DNA of 64,000 nucleotides from Hyphomicrobiales bacterium (GCA_900468805.1 UEIF01000008.1:62001-126000); one strand, 5' to 3'. Positions 17,269 through 27,066 are shown, counted from the first letter of the stretch. Notes: generated by a model not told the origin, from the sequence alone. Numbers and translations: made by a program.

Positions 17269-20200
17269 ATGAGCCTACCGCATTGGATCAGTGATGACTG
17301 GAGACCCGATTCTGAGATTCTCGCCGAGGACGGCGAGCGAATACTCCTAAGAATTCGCAGGCAGACACCATTTCTTGTAGTCGGGCCCCGCGACGAATTT
17401 CCATCCCGCGAGAGGATTGGCCGTCTGATCAACGAGCACAGCCTCGGGCCTCACCTCAAGGGCGCGTGGGCGGCGCGTCCCCTTCGCCTGACAGATATCG
17501 ATGGGTTTTCTGTGCTTCTGCTCGAAGATCCGGGCGGCGTAAGCTTGAAGAGCATTCTTGGCTCGCATGTCGAAGTCAGCTTTTTTCTGCGGATGGCGAT
17601 ATCGCTTTCGGATGCGGTCGCGAGCGTCCACGAAGCTGGACTTCTTCACAAGGATATCAAGCCTGGCAATATTCTAATGTCGTCGGCTGGAGATCGTGCG
17701 TGGCTAACCGGGTTCGGCATTGCGTCGAGGCTTCCCAGAGAACGTCAGACCCCGGTGCCTCCTGAGGTCATTGCAGGCACCTTTGCTTATATGGCCCCCG
17801 AACAGACAGGTCGAATGAATCGATCCATCGACGCTCGGAGCGACCTTTATGCACTTGGCGTAACGCTTTACGAAACGCTCACCGGCGTGCTGCCTTTCAC
17901 TGCTACCGATCCAATCGAATGGATCCACTGCCACGTGGCGCGTCAGCCTATTCCGCCTTTAGAAAGGCGCCCCGGAATTCCCGAGCAAGTGTCGAAGATC
18001 GTCATGAAGCTGCTCGCTAAGGCTGCCGAGGATCGGTACCGAAATGCGTTGGAATTGAAGTTAGATTTTCAGCGGTGCTTGGCCGACTGGGAGGAACTTG
18101 GGGCGATATCCTCCTTTGATCTGGGAGTAGGCGAGGGGCCGTCCCAGTTGATCTTTCATGAGAAGCTATACGGGAGAGAGCGAGAGGTTGATCGCCTTAC
18201 AGACGCGTTCGAACACGTCGCCGGGACAGGTGAGCGCGCTTTGGTCCTTGTCTCAGGATATTCAGGGATTGGAAAATCCTCGGTCGTCAACGAACTGCAT
18301 AAATCCTTGGTGTCAGCCCGGGGATTGTTCGCCGTCGGCAAATTCGATCAATATAAGCGAGATATCCCCTACGCCACCCTGGCGCAGGCGTTTCAAGGCC
18401 TGTTGAGACAAGTGCTCGGCAAGAGCAACGAAGAACTTGCGCGATGGCGGTCAGAGCTTTTGCAAGCACTTGGGTTCAATGGCAGTCTAATGATCAATTT
18501 GATCCCCGAGCTCGTTCACATAATCGGCGAGCAGCCACCTGTGCCCGATCTATCTGGTCCGGAGGCCCTGAAGCGGTTTCGGCTGGTATTCCAACAGTTG
18601 ATTGGAGCGTTCGCCCGACCAGAACATCCGCTCGTACTTTTTCTCGACGACCTTCAGTGGCTCGATGCTGCGACACTGGATATTTTCGAAAGCCTGACAG
18701 GGGAAACGGGACTAGGAAGCTTGCTGTTGGTCGGCGCCTATCGTGACAACGAAGTCGGCCCGGAACATCCGCTCCGCACTCGGCTGGACGCGATCCGCGG
18801 TTCCGGACTCCGGGTTGACGAGGTCACGTTGCGCGGGGTGGATGTCGAGGATGTAAGCCGATTGATTGCCGACGCATTAGCAGAAAATGTCGAGCGCGTG
18901 GAGCCTCTTTCACGCATGATCTACTCGAAGACGGAAGGTAACCCGTTCTTCACCACGCAATTTGTAGCTTCTTTGGCCGATGAAGGTTTACTTCAATACG
19001 ATGCTAAAATCCCGGGATGGCGATGGGACCTTGAGCGCATTGGGACGAAGTATGTCAGTGGAAGTGTCGTTGATCTCATGGTCGAGCGGCTCAGACGTCT
19101 TTCCGATGGATCCCAACGTGCTCTCAAGCAGCTTGCAGGGATCGGAAACAACGTAAAGATCGAGACCTTTCAGAGGATGACCGATTTTTCTGGAAACGAA
19201 ACGCACACCCTACTCAACGAGGCGTTCCGAGCGGGGCTACTTTTCCAGAACGAAGATGCCTACTCGTTCGCGCACGACCGGGTCCATGAAGCGGCATATT
19301 CGACCATTCCCGCAGAAGAAAGGAGCGCGACCCACTGGGCGATCGGTTCTCGGCTGCTGCAAACGTTGGATGATGGTGAGATCGATGCGACCATCTTCGA
19401 GGTAGTGAGCCAGTTCAATAGAGGAGAGTCGAGAAGCGCTTCACAGTCGGAACGGGTGGCTGTCGCCGCGTTGAACCTTCGCGCGGGCCGGAAGGCGAAA
19501 GCTGCCGCAGCCTACGCCGCAGCATCCGGCTACCTCGTTCACGGTGTGCATCAACTCGGAGAAAGCGGCTGGAGTGAAGAATACGAGCTCGCTTTCGCCT
19601 TGGCTCTCGAGCATCTCGAATGCGCCTTTCTCACCGGGGATATGCAACTAACCGAGGACATGATCGACGATTTGCTTCGTCGTCATACTCTGGATGTCGA
19701 CAAGGCGGCGATCTATCGCGTCAAGGTCGAACTGTGCGTGGTCAAATCGGACAACAGTGGTGCGGTGACAAACGCTCTCCTGGGTCTGAAGCTTTTAGGT
19801 ATCGATCTTCCGGCTGCGCCACTTTGGGAGGACGTCGAGCTTGAATACCGGAAGATCTGGGAAAATCTGAACGGCCGCCCGATTGAAAGTTTTGCCGAAC
19901 TTCCGTCGATGACTGACACAAAGGCACTTGCAGCCGTGCGTCTCCTGGCGGAAATGCAGCCTCCTGCGTACTTCACCAACTTCAACATGACTATCCTGGT
20001 TATCTGCCGGATGATCAATGTGTGTCTGGAGCGGGGAGCAACAAGTACGTCCGCGCAAGCGCTGGTCATGCTCGGCTATGTGATGGGACCCGCTTTCGGC
20101 GGCTATGCCGAGGGCTACAGGATAGCAAAGCTGGCTGGCCGTCTTGCCGCCGAGCGCAATGTACCAGTGGACATTGCGCGCGTGAACCATCTTACAGGGT

Positions 20201-22845
20201 TGGCCGCAGCATGGACTGAGCCGCTCCCTGCAGTAATGCAATGGTTGCGACCCGCATTTCGCGGCGGTGTCGAAGCCGGAGACCTTTACTACGCGTGTTT
20301 CGAAGCCGCTGTCATTGTTCTTCACGTCTTTCTCAGTGGACAGAACTTGAAAGATACCGACGAGGAGTGCGTGCAAGCACTCGAATTTGCGCGCAAAACC
20401 GGATTTCGGGCGGGCGTCGATCTTATTGTTTCTACCGAGAGAGCCGTGGCGAGCCTGCAAGGACGAACTCATAGTTTGGCCAGCTACGACGGCGACAATT
20501 TTGACGAGGCGTTGTTCGAAACAGAGCTCGCCAATACGCAGAACACGGTGGTGATGTGGTGGTATTGGACACGCAAGGCCATGGTCTACGTGCTTTCAGG
20601 TCGGTACGACGATGCTCTAAATGCGGTCGCAAAAGCCCGGTCCAATCCGTCGATCAGGAACATGCAGATCGAACAAATGGACTGCCACTATTTTTCTGTG
20701 CTCGCCCTAGCCGCACTTGCCGAACACACCCCGGCAGAAAAGCGTAGTGCGACGGTCCTTGAAATGCGCAAGCATCATAGTCAGTTGGAGACTTGGGCGC
20801 ACCAGGCAGGGTCGCCGTGCTTTGAAGACAAACACCTGCTCGTTGCTGCGGAGATCGCGCGCCTAGAAGATAGGGATGCGGAAGCTCAGCGCCTATACGA
20901 CGAAAGCATCCGTGCGGCCCGCACGCATGGATTCCCTCAATACGAGGGAATTGCGAACGAGGCTGCGGCGCGGTTCCATTCTGGAAAACGCTCTCGAAAG
21001 CTCGCCCGCTCGTATCTCTTAGAAGCACGTACCTGCTTTGCGCGATGGGGGGCGGACGCGAAAGTGCGGCATCTTGAGGAGACATACGCCGAAATCTTCG
21101 ACGAGCGATCTTCCGCACTTCCCGGTGGTACCACAATTGCCGCCGTCGAGCATCTTGATCTAGCCACGGTGGTCAAGGTCGCCCAATCCGTTTCGGGGGA
21201 AATAGTTCTCACTCGTTTGGTCGACACGCTGATGCGAACGGCTCTTGAGCATGCTGGAGCCGGACGCGCCGTACTCACTCTTTCAACCAATGGCATCCAT
21301 GTCGTTGAGGCTGAGGCTCTCGTAACTGCTGACGGCGTGGTCGTGAAGCATCGAGATGACTTCCAGGCACCCGTCGAACTTCCGGAGGCTGTCGTTCAGT
21401 ACGCCCTGCGAACGAAGGAAACGGTGATACTGGACAATGCCCTGGCCGACCACGATTTTTCCGCGGATCCCTACATTCGACGGCTCCGGGTGCGTTCTCT
21501 CTTGGCGCTTCCACTCGTCAATCAAGGAAAGGTTCTAGGGCTCCTGCACCTTGAAAATAACCTTGCCGCAAATGCTTTTACTCAGAACAGACTCTCCATT
21601 CTGAAACTGATCGCCTCCCACGCCGCGATCGCCCTCGAAAACACACGTCTGTATCGTGATCTGGAAGAGCGAGAATCCAGAATACGTCGCCTGGTCGACG
21701 CCAACATCATCGGCGTCTTCATGTGGACGCTGGACGGTGAGATTTTCGAGGCGAACGATTCATTTCTTCGGATGATTGGCTTCGACAGAGAGGACCTAAC
21801 GGCGGGCAGGCTGCGCTGGACCGAACTTTCGCCCCCTGAGGAGTGGGCTAAGGACGCCATGGTTGTGGAAGCTGTGAAGGCCACTGGCGTGGCAGAGCCT
21901 TGGGAAAAGGAGTTTCTGCGCAAAGATGGAAGCAGGGTGCCTGTCCTCATTGGCGCGGCGGCATTCGGCGAAACCGAGTTCGAAAGCGGAGTTTCGTATA
22001 TCCTCGATCTGACTGCTCGAAGACAGGCGGAAGAGGGTGCTCGCGCGAGCGATCAACGTTATCGCGAACTTCAATCCGAACTTGCTCACGCAAACCGAGT
22101 CGCGGTGGCCGGACAGTTGTCCGCTGCCATCTCTCACGACGTGATGCAGCCGCTTGTCGGCGTCGTCACCAGCGGCTCTGCGGGTTTGAATTGGCTCGAC
22201 TCTGATCCTCCGGATATCGAGGCAGCGCGGAGAGCTTTCGAACGCGTGATAAGCGAGGGTCATCGGGCAGGCGAGGTGCTCGAACGGACGCGTGCGCTCG
22301 TCAAGAAGTCGCCGCCGAAGAGGGAGATCGTAGACGTCAACCACATTCTAACCGAAACGGCTTCTCTGGTCAGAGCGGAGGCGATGAAGAAGGATGTCGT
22401 CATCCGGATCGAACTGGACGAGGGCCTTCTGCAGGTTCAGGCAGACAGAGTACAGATCCAGCAGGTCATACTTAACCTAAGCGTCAATGCGATCGAAGCC
22501 ATGGCCGGACATCACAATGGAACTGCTAAATCGCTGACTCTCTCATCCAGGATGCACGCGGAGAACGTCGTTTCAGTCGGGGTTCATGACACCGGACCAG
22601 GAATATCTTCTGAAATCAGGAACAAGGTTTTCGACGCGTTCTATTCGACGAAATCGCAGGGGATGGGGATGGGGCTGGCGATTAGCAAGTCGATCGCGGC
22701 ATCCCACGGAGGGAAGCTGTGGATTACGGCAAATGAAAAACAAGGAGCGACCTTCTGGCTTTCTCTTCCTGTCGGCGAAGACGTGGCAACACCGGAGGTC
22801 TCGCAGGGAGCCTTGTCCGATACAAGTGCAGGCAAGAGGACTTAG
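17269..22845 (+). CDS. Trifunctional Ser/Thr kinase-like / AAA ATPase / sensor histidine kinase
   Basis: A 1858-residue cytoplasmic hybrid. In order: a kinase-like domain (1-280; HKDIKPGNIL near 127, MAPEQTGRMN near 178); an AAA_16 NTPase with Walker A GYSGIGKSS near 329 and Walker B VLFLDDLQWLD near 458; a long helical TPR-like region (about 620-1280); GAF (about 1295-1455); PAS (about 1470-1590); and a histidine kinase with AISHDVMQPL (His near 1623), N-box LNLSVNAIEA, DTGPGI and GMGMGLAIS. The kinase domain lacks the DFG Asp (TGFG) and a clear Gly-rich loop, so it may be a pseudokinase. The two response regulators downstream are likely partners. Confidence 0.92.
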   Translation: MSLPHWISDDWRPDSEILAEDGERILLRIRRQTPFLVVGPRDEFPSRERIGRLINEHSLGPHLKGAWAARPLRLTDIDGFSVLLLEDPGGVSLKSILGSHVEVSFFLRMAISLSDAVASVHEAGLLHKDIKPGNILMSSAGDRAWLTGFGIASRLPRERQTPVPPEVIAGTFAYMAPEQTGRMNRSIDARSDLYALGVTLYETLTGVLPFTATDPIEWIHCHVARQPIPPLERRPGIPEQVSKIVMKLLAKAAEDRYRNALELKLDFQRCLADWEELGAISSFDLGVGEGPSQLIFHEKLYGREREVDRLTDAFEHVAGTGERALVLVSGYSGIGKSSVVNELHKSLVSARGLFAVGKFDQYKRDIPYATLAQAFQGLLRQVLGKSNEELARWRSELLQALGFNGSLMINLIPELVHIIGEQPPVPDLSGPEALKRFRLVFQQLIGAFARPEHPLVLFLDDLQWLDAATLDIFESLTGETGLGSLLLVGAYRDNEVGPEHPLRTRLDAIRGSGLRVDEVTLRGVDVEDVSRLIADALAENVERVEPLSRMIYSKTEGNPFFTTQFVASLADEGLLQYDAKIPGWRWDLERIGTKYVSGSVVDLMVERLRRLSDGSQRALKQLAGIGNNVKIETFQRMTDFSGNETHTLLNEAFRAGLLFQNEDAYSFAHDRVHEAAYSTIPAEERSATHWAIGSRLLQTLDDGEIDATIFEVVSQFNRGESRSASQSERVAVAALNLRAGRKAKAAAAYAAASGYLVHGVHQLGESGWSEEYELAFALALEHLECAFLTGDMQLTEDMIDDLLRRHTLDVDKAAIYRVKVELCVVKSDNSGAVTNALLGLKLLGIDLPAAPLWEDVELEYRKIWENLNGRPIESFAELPSMTDTKALAAVRLLAEMQPPAYFTNFNMTILVICRMINVCLERGATSTSAQALVMLGYVMGPAFGGYAEGYRIAKLAGRLAAERNVPVDIARVNHLTGLAAAWTEPLPAVMQWLRPAFRGGVEAGDLYYACFEAAVIVLHVFLSGQNLKDTDEECVQALEFARKTGFRAGVDLIVSTERAVASLQGRTHSLASYDGDNFDEALFETELANTQNTVVMWWYWTRKAMVYVLSGRYDDALNAVAKARSNPSIRNMQIEQMDCHYFSVLALAALAEHTPAEKRSATVLEMRKHHSQLETWAHQAGSPCFEDKHLLVAAEIARLEDRDAEAQRLYDESIRAARTHGFPQYEGIANEAAARFHSGKRSRKLARSYLLEARTCFARWGADAKVRHLEETYAEIFDERSSALPGGTTIAAVEHLDLATVVKVAQSVSGEIVLTRLVDTLMRTALEHAGAGRAVLTLSTNGIHVVEAEALVTADGVVVKHRDDFQAPVELPEAVVQYALRTKETVILDNALADHDFSADPYIRRLRVRSLLALPLVNQGKVLGLLHLENNLAANAFTQNRLSILKLIASHAAIALENTRLYRDLEERESRIRRLVDANIIGVFMWTLDGEIFEANDSFLRMIGFDREDLTAGRLRWTELSPPEEWAKDAMVVEAVKATGVAEPWEKEFLRKDGSRVPVLIGAAAFGETEFESGVSYILDLTARRQAEEGARASDQRYRELQSELAHANRVAVAGQLSAAISHDVMQPLVGVVTSGSAGLNWLDSDPPDIEAARRAFERVISEGHRAGEVLERTRALVKKSPPKREIVDVNHILTETASLVRAEAMKKDVVIRIELDEGLLQVQADRVQIQQVILNLSVNAIEAMAGHHNGTAKSLTLSSRMHAENVVSVGVHDTGPGISSEIRNKVFDAFYSTKSQGMGMGLAISKSIAASHGGKLWITANEKQGATFWLSLPVGEDVATPEVSQGALSDTSAGKRT

Positions 22846-22958
22846 GAGCGTCTATTATAGGAAGATATAACATCAAGTCGTCACGCGCCCTGATAAGATC
22901 CACCTGACAAGTGGATGCTCCGAACGACGGCACGTCGACCCGGAATGCAGAGGGTGTT

Positions 22959-22983
22959 CGATACGTGATCGATACCTGATCGA
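22959..22983 (+). repeat. Tandem 11-bp repeat before the response regulator gene
   Basis: CGATACGTGAT is followed directly by CGATACCTGAT and then CGA, a repeat of one helical turn ending 13 bases before the ATG at 22996. The spacing suits a pair of protein contacts on one DNA face. It also overlaps the region needed for ribosome access. Confidence 0.4.
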
Positions 22984-22995
22984 AGGGTTCCCACG

Positions 22996-23664
22996 ATGGA
23001 CTGGCGGACGAAAATGATACGCGATCCCGATCACATTGTCTTTCTCGTTGATGACGATCCGAAAGTGCGTGAATCGGTAGGAGAGCTGCTGAGATCAGTT
23101 GGCCTGCAGTCGATCGCCATCGGTTCGATTCACGACTACCTTGAGCTCCCGCGACCCGATGTGCCCGCCTGTATTGTTCTCGATATTGAGCTTCCAGATC
23201 TGAACGGCCTCGAGTTCCAGGCGCAGGTCGAAAAGGATGACCATCCGCCAGTGGTCTTCATAACAGGCCATGGCGACATCCCATCTTCAGTTTCTGCGAT
23301 GAAGCGCGGAGCCGTGGACTTTCTCACTAAGCCCTTCAAATCAGAGGTTCTGATTGCGGCCGTGCGTGCCGCCATCGCGCAGGATCGGGAACGAAGAGAA
23401 GAGAGGGGGGCTCTCGCGGACCTCAAGATCAGGTTTGGTCAACTAACGCCTCGGGAGCAGCAGGTGTTGCCGTTGATAGTTAGCGGGCTCCTCAACAAGC
23501 AAGGTGCTGCGGAGCTCGGGATTAGCGAGATCACGTATCAAGTCCATCGCGCGAGGGTCATGCAGAAAATGCAGGTGGCATCATTTGCGGAACTCGTTCG
23601 GATTGCAGCTAAGCTAAAGATACCCATCACTCATTCACGGTACGCAGGAGTCCCCGCTCGATGA
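22996..23664 (+). CDS. FixJ/NarL-type response regulator
   Basis: A 222-residue two-domain regulator. The receiver has the acidic pair DD(19-20), phospho-acceptor D63 (VLDIELPDLNG), the Thr switch in FITGHGD and the Lys in LTKPF. A LuxR-type helix-turn-helix follows (LTPREQQVLPLIVSGLLNKQ, then AAELGISEITYQVHRARVM). It overlaps the next single-receiver gene by four bases and lies 150 bases after the hybrid kinase, its likely phosphodonor. It resembles the FixJ group in which receiver phosphorylation releases the DNA-binding domain. Confidence 0.9.
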   Translation: MDWRTKMIRDPDHIVFLVDDDPKVRESVGELLRSVGLQSIAIGSIHDYLELPRPDVPACIVLDIELPDLNGLEFQAQVEKDDHPPVVFITGHGDIPSSVSAMKRGAVDFLTKPFKSEVLIAAVRAAIAQDRERREERGALADLKIRFGQLTPREQQVLPLIVSGLLNKQGAAELGISEITYQVHRARVMQKMQVASFAELVRIAAKLKIPITHSRYAGVPAR

Positions 23665-24038
23665 CATCCCAAAAATCCGTGGTCGCGATCGTCGACGACG
23701 ATTCAAGGCTACTTGTCTCACTCGGAGATTTTCTCGAGTCCGCGGGCTATGCGGTTCGGGCGTTCACTTCAGGTAGGGCTTTCCTCGATGACGACAGCCT
23801 TCACGCGGTCGACTGTCTAGTCACCGATATCACGATGCCAGAGCTCGACGGTTTCGAACTACAGAAAGCGGCAAACGCCACGCGGCCGGGGCTTCCGGTG
23901 ATTTTCATAACTGGTACCCAAGATGCTGAGACCCATGACCGCGTTGCAGAACTTCCTGAAGGAAGATTCCTTCGAAAGCCGTTCGATGCCAAGCATCTTG
24001 TGACAGCCATCTCGAAAGCCGTTGCTCCGAAAATCTGA
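23661..24038 (+). CDS. Single-domain response regulator (CheY-like)
   Basis: A 125-residue stand-alone receiver: acidic pocket VDDD (11-14), phospho-acceptor D56 (VTDITMPELDG), FITGT and a Lys in LRKPFD. With no output domain it may act as a phosphate sink or an intermediate relay between the hybrid kinase and the FixJ-type regulator with which it is translationally coupled (ATGA). A hairpin with a short T-rich tail follows and probably ends the kinase-regulator transcript. Confidence 0.88.
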   Translation: MTSQKSVVAIVDDDSRLLVSLGDFLESAGYAVRAFTSGRAFLDDDSLHAVDCLVTDITMPELDGFELQKAANATRPGLPVIFITGTQDAETHDRVAELPEGRFLRKPFDAKHLVTAISKAVAPKI

Positions 24039-24039
24039 A

Positions 24040-24074
24040 TCGCGGCTGGCAGTCAACGAACTGCTTGGCCGCGA
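24040..24074 (+). terminator. Terminator-like hairpin after the receiver gene
   Basis: TCGCGGC pairs with GCCGCGA across about 20 bases, with further pairing between GGCAG and CTGC inside. CTTTATTTG follows. It begins two bases after the stop and separates two convergent gene groups. Confidence 0.5.
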
Positions 24075-24109
24075 CTTTATTTGAGCTGCTCAGCGCGTTG
24101 CGCTTAGCG

Positions 24110-24568
24110 TCAAATTTCGGTTGAGCCGCCCGCGGCTTTATATGTGAATGTAAATTCGACGCCAGCCGAGGTTGCTAGCTTCAACACCTCTTGAACCGCA
24201 AGGCCAACCGATGGAGACGCAGAAAGCGTCATCTTGAACGAGAGCTCGTCGAGAGCATATCCCTCCTTAATGGCGTGCGGCGCCAGACGCGCGATTGATG
24301 ATATCAACGTCTGAAGGAGATCGCTCATCATCGCTTGGAACAGGGCAAGCGCATCGGCCGCGCGATCCTGCAGTTTCGTTCGCTGCTGTTCCCATATCTG
24401 TACTACCCTGTCGCGTCCTTCGATGAGAAACGTCTCCCCTCTGAGCGAGACTTCGTCAATCGTGGACCTAAGTGCGTCGAACACCTCTTTCGCAGCATTT
24501 ATTACTGGATTTGATTCCAATCGCCTCGAGCTGACGACTAGATGGCGAGATTCAACTTCATCCATCAC
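24110..24568 (-). CDS. Unrecognised protein, partner of the HExxH protein
   Basis: A 152-residue protein. A helical N-terminal two-thirds contains AKEVFDALRSTIDEVSLRG. The tail, LDELSFKMTLSASPSVGLAV then AGVEFTFTYK, weakly recalls the trypsin-co-occurring (Trypco) domain of conflict-system proteins. That resemblance is by eye only. Its start overlaps the stop of the upstream gene by four bases, so the two are made together. No signal peptide or membrane segment is seen. Confidence 0.6.
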   Translation of the reverse strand: MMDEVESRHLVVSSRRLESNPVINAAKEVFDALRSTIDEVSLRGETFLIEGRDRVVQIWEQQRTKLQDRAADALALFQAMMSDLLQTLISSIARLAPHAIKEGYALDELSFKMTLSASPSVGLAVQEVLKLATSAGVEFTFTYKAAGGSTEI

Positions 24569-25473
24569 GAGGCACGGGTAGCGTCGTCTCGAAGTCTACG
24601 GAACTGATAGCTTTGTCGCCTTAATGGCTGATCGGCCGTATTGCTGAACAGCGACGACTGAACACCCTCTGGCCAATGTCCCATAAGGAATTCCAAGCCG
24701 ACCACCGCAGGCAATAAACCCAGATGCTTCTGAATATTTTCGTCCGGTGCCTCTAGGAGTACTTTCGCAAGGCGGAAATGGTCGTTGAACATAGTCACCA
24801 TCGTACGCTGACCAATCCCCAAGAGTTGCTGCATATGTTGCGAAACTGTCATACCTTTCGCGGGGATCGGGAGCTTTGCTTGCTCCGTCAGCGCGGTATG
24901 AAGGTCGGCTACGATATCTCTCGGTAAGCGCTCGCGTTTTGAACCGGACACAGTGGCATCGAGTACCGCATGGGCCATGGTAAGCAGAGGGAAACGGTCG
25001 AACAGAGCTTGCGCACTGATAGCTCCGATCTGTGATGCGGGGCTCCAAAGCTTGTCTATCTCAAGCCCGTAGATCGGCCAAAGCGGGTCGAAGATCTTCC
25101 GATATTGCCGGACACATTCTGCTAATTGGCGAGCCACCACCTCATCCGGAGAAGTACCCTGGTAGGTTCGTTCGCCGAGTGCCCGCAATGCGTGAGGAAT
25201 TGCTTCGCAAAACCTCGCGAATGCCCGGTCTCGGCTTTCTGCAGAGTTGTTTTCGCTAGTTTCGCCGAACGTTAGTTCTTCACCGAGAGGGACTGCGGAA
25301 GCAAGCTCCTCATAGAAATCTGTGCCGGCGAACGTGAGCACATGAGAAATCTCATGCAGAATGCGTGCGCCATCCGGATCTGTCTCTCTAGGAGGCAACT
25401 GTAGAACAGCGAAGTCCCAAGCAAACGACGCGTCAGTTCCGGTCCGAAGAGTTCGTTCTCGTGGCTTTGTCAT
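24565..25473 (-). CDS. Unrecognised protein with an HExxH metalloprotease-like motif
   Basis: A 302-residue protein with ILHEISHVLTF near residues 38-48: H40, E41 and H44 fit the zinc-binding HExxH of metallopeptidases. Acidic FYEELAS and GEELTFGE just downstream could supply a third ligand. The remaining ~230 residues are mainly helical and match nothing I know. It is the first gene of a two-gene unit (ATGA overlap with 24110-24568), divergent from a response regulator gene 309 bases away. A protease acting with its partner is inference; the motif could also be fortuitous. Confidence 0.6.
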   Translation of the reverse strand: MTKPRERTLRTGTDASFAWDFAVLQLPPRETDPDGARILHEISHVLTFAGTDFYEELASAVPLGEELTFGETSENNSAESRDRAFARFCEAIPHALRALGERTYQGTSPDEVVARQLAECVRQYRKIFDPLWPIYGLEIDKLWSPASQIGAISAQALFDRFPLLTMAHAVLDATVSGSKRERLPRDIVADLHTALTEQAKLPIPAKGMTVSQHMQQLLGIGQRTMVTMFNDHFRLAKVLLEAPDENIQKHLGLLPAVVGLEFLMGHWPEGVQSSLFSNTADQPLRRQSYQFRRLRDDATRAS

Positions 25474-25781
25474 GCCAGATCTCCCAGATTATTCTGCGGC
25501 GCAAAACTAAAGTAATTTTTCCAAAGGTAGAAGCCTTGCTCTCACCAAAATGCAGATTCGTGGATCATCAAAGAAATCGGCCGTGAGCTGGAAAGGATAC
25601 CCAGAGAGCAGGTGGCGCTAGATTTCTGAAGGGACTTATAGAAACTCGTAATAGTCGGACATTCTGACACTTTATAGACTGCAAAACATAGCCGTTGCAG
25701 CGTCAGGATACTAGAGCGCGATATGAGTTCGCGCACCTGTTGCATGGCCAAACGCATGGATAAAGAAGGAGCGCGACGCTC
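25474..25781. other. Divergent intergenic region
   Basis: This holds the promoters of the HExxH protein gene (minus) and the response regulator gene (plus). Base composition is AT-richer than the flanks, with TAAAGTAATTTTTCC near 25508. No operator palindrome stands out. An antisense frame over 25542-25934 is not credible. Confidence 0.4.
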
Positions 25782-26552
25782 ATGGAAAGTTTTGTACATC
25801 AGGTGTTCAGCAAGCAGTTTCTCGACGGGGACGAGGTCGCGCCGCGACGGTCTTCCAGTAGGCGAGAGCGCGCTGACGAGGAGCCCGTTGTTGTTATCAT
25901 CGAAGACAACGCCGCCATCCGGGATGCCCTCCAAGACTTGCTACAGTCAGTGAGTCTCAAATCCCAAATCTACGAATGCGCCAAAGATTTCGATGAACGC
26001 CATAACATGGTTGTCGTTCCCAGCTGCTTCGTCCTCGATATCCGGCTGCCAGGATTGAGCGGACTGGATTTTCACGAGCGGATCGTGCGCTCCGGCTGGA
26101 GGGTGCCAGTGATCTTCATTACCGCGCATGCGGATGTGCAGATAACTGTACGCGCCATGAAGGAGGGTGCGATCGATTTTCTGGTCAAGCCGTTTCGGGA
26201 ACAGGAATTTCTGGATGCCGTTGCGAGAGCCGTGAGCCTCGATCGTGGGCGGCGAAGCGCCGCTGAAGCCTTGCATGCCGTTCACCGACGTTTCATGCGA
26301 TTGACTAGGCGGGAGCGCGAGGTAATGCCACTTGTGGCAGCCGGCAAAATGAACAAGCAGATTGCAGGTGAGCTCGGCATAAGTGAAACGACGGTGAAAG
26401 TGCATCGAGGAAGCATCATGCGAAAGCTAAGTGTCCGAACGGTTGCAGATTTGGTTCGGATCTCAGACGTGATTTCGCATGGGCTGACCAGTGCGATGGA
26501 AGAGGCGCGTACCGATCACATGACACATCACCCGGCCATAGAAGCAATGTGA
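25782..26552 (+). CDS. FixJ-type response regulator with N-terminal extension
   Basis: A 256-residue LuxR-family regulator: receiver with EDN acidic pocket, D86 (VLDIRLPGLSG), FITAHAD and VKPF, then LTRREREVMPLVAAGKMNKQ and AGELGISETTVKVHRGSIM. It carries about 33 extra residues before the receiver, rich in Arg and Glu. The ATG has AAGGAG nine bases upstream. It is paralogous to the regulator at 22996. No kinase gene is adjacent, so the hybrid kinase 3 kb upstream may also phosphorylate it. The extra N-terminus could be an artefact of start choice, since a later start would still leave a full receiver. Confidence 0.88.
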   Translation: MESFVHQVFSKQFLDGDEVAPRRSSSRRERADEEPVVVIIEDNAAIRDALQDLLQSVSLKSQIYECAKDFDERHNMVVVPSCFVLDIRLPGLSGLDFHERIVRSGWRVPVIFITAHADVQITVRAMKEGAIDFLVKPFREQEFLDAVARAVSLDRGRRSAAEALHAVHRRFMRLTRREREVMPLVAAGKMNKQIAGELGISETTVKVHRGSIMRKLSVRTVADLVRISDVISHGLTSAMEEARTDHMTHHPAIEAM

Positions 26553-27066
26553 CGTCCTTTCGCTCCTCTGATAGTTGGGCTGGTGCGCGGCGCGATACGC
26601 GCAGGTGAACGAATGGCATAGTGGCTTGTCGCCACTGATTTTCGCCGCAGCCTGCAGGGCGATCGAGCCACCTCAGAAGGTGGCGTGGTCAACCTGCAGA
26701 CTGCGGCGTCGCCATTTTCCAAAGCAGAAAAATCGCATCTTTTCGACGACGCTCACAATGGCTGTCGCTGCTTGCGCTTCCATCGGATCATCGTCAGCCG
26801 GTCTTCGACCGAGCAGCGTACCTGTTGCAAGGAATTCTCCAAATAAAAGCCCTGACGGTTTTAGCGTCGCGAGCTGCGCAGATCCTTGCGACCAGACTCA
26901 TTGTCGATGCCAAAGCCCGCCAGATCGCGTGTGCGCTCAACCGACCAGCAAACGAAAGATTCTCTCACGAACGGATAAATCAAGGAGGAACCATCAATCT
27001 CGGGCTCGAAACGGGCGCTATCGTCTGGCGGTCAAATGAGGCAGGCGCCTCAATGCATGTGTTGAG
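26553..27066. other. Intergenic region, no supported gene
   Basis: Half a kilobase between the response regulator and the alpha/beta hydrolase. The open frames have no family motif and no good start. I see no repeat or clear hairpin. Confidence 0.35.

Noticed and set aside
17269..18100. Calling the N-terminal domain of the hybrid protein an active Ser/Thr kinase
   Set aside because: The DFG Asp is Gly and the ATP-binding loop is not recognisable, so I describe it only as kinase-like.
24596..25048. Second minus-strand frame within the HExxH gene
   Set aside because: Shadow frame with Arg/Ser/Tyr-rich composition and no motif.
25542..25934. 130-codon minus-strand frame over the response regulator start
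   Set aside because: Overlaps a sound receiver-domain gene with a good ribosome site; no similarity.
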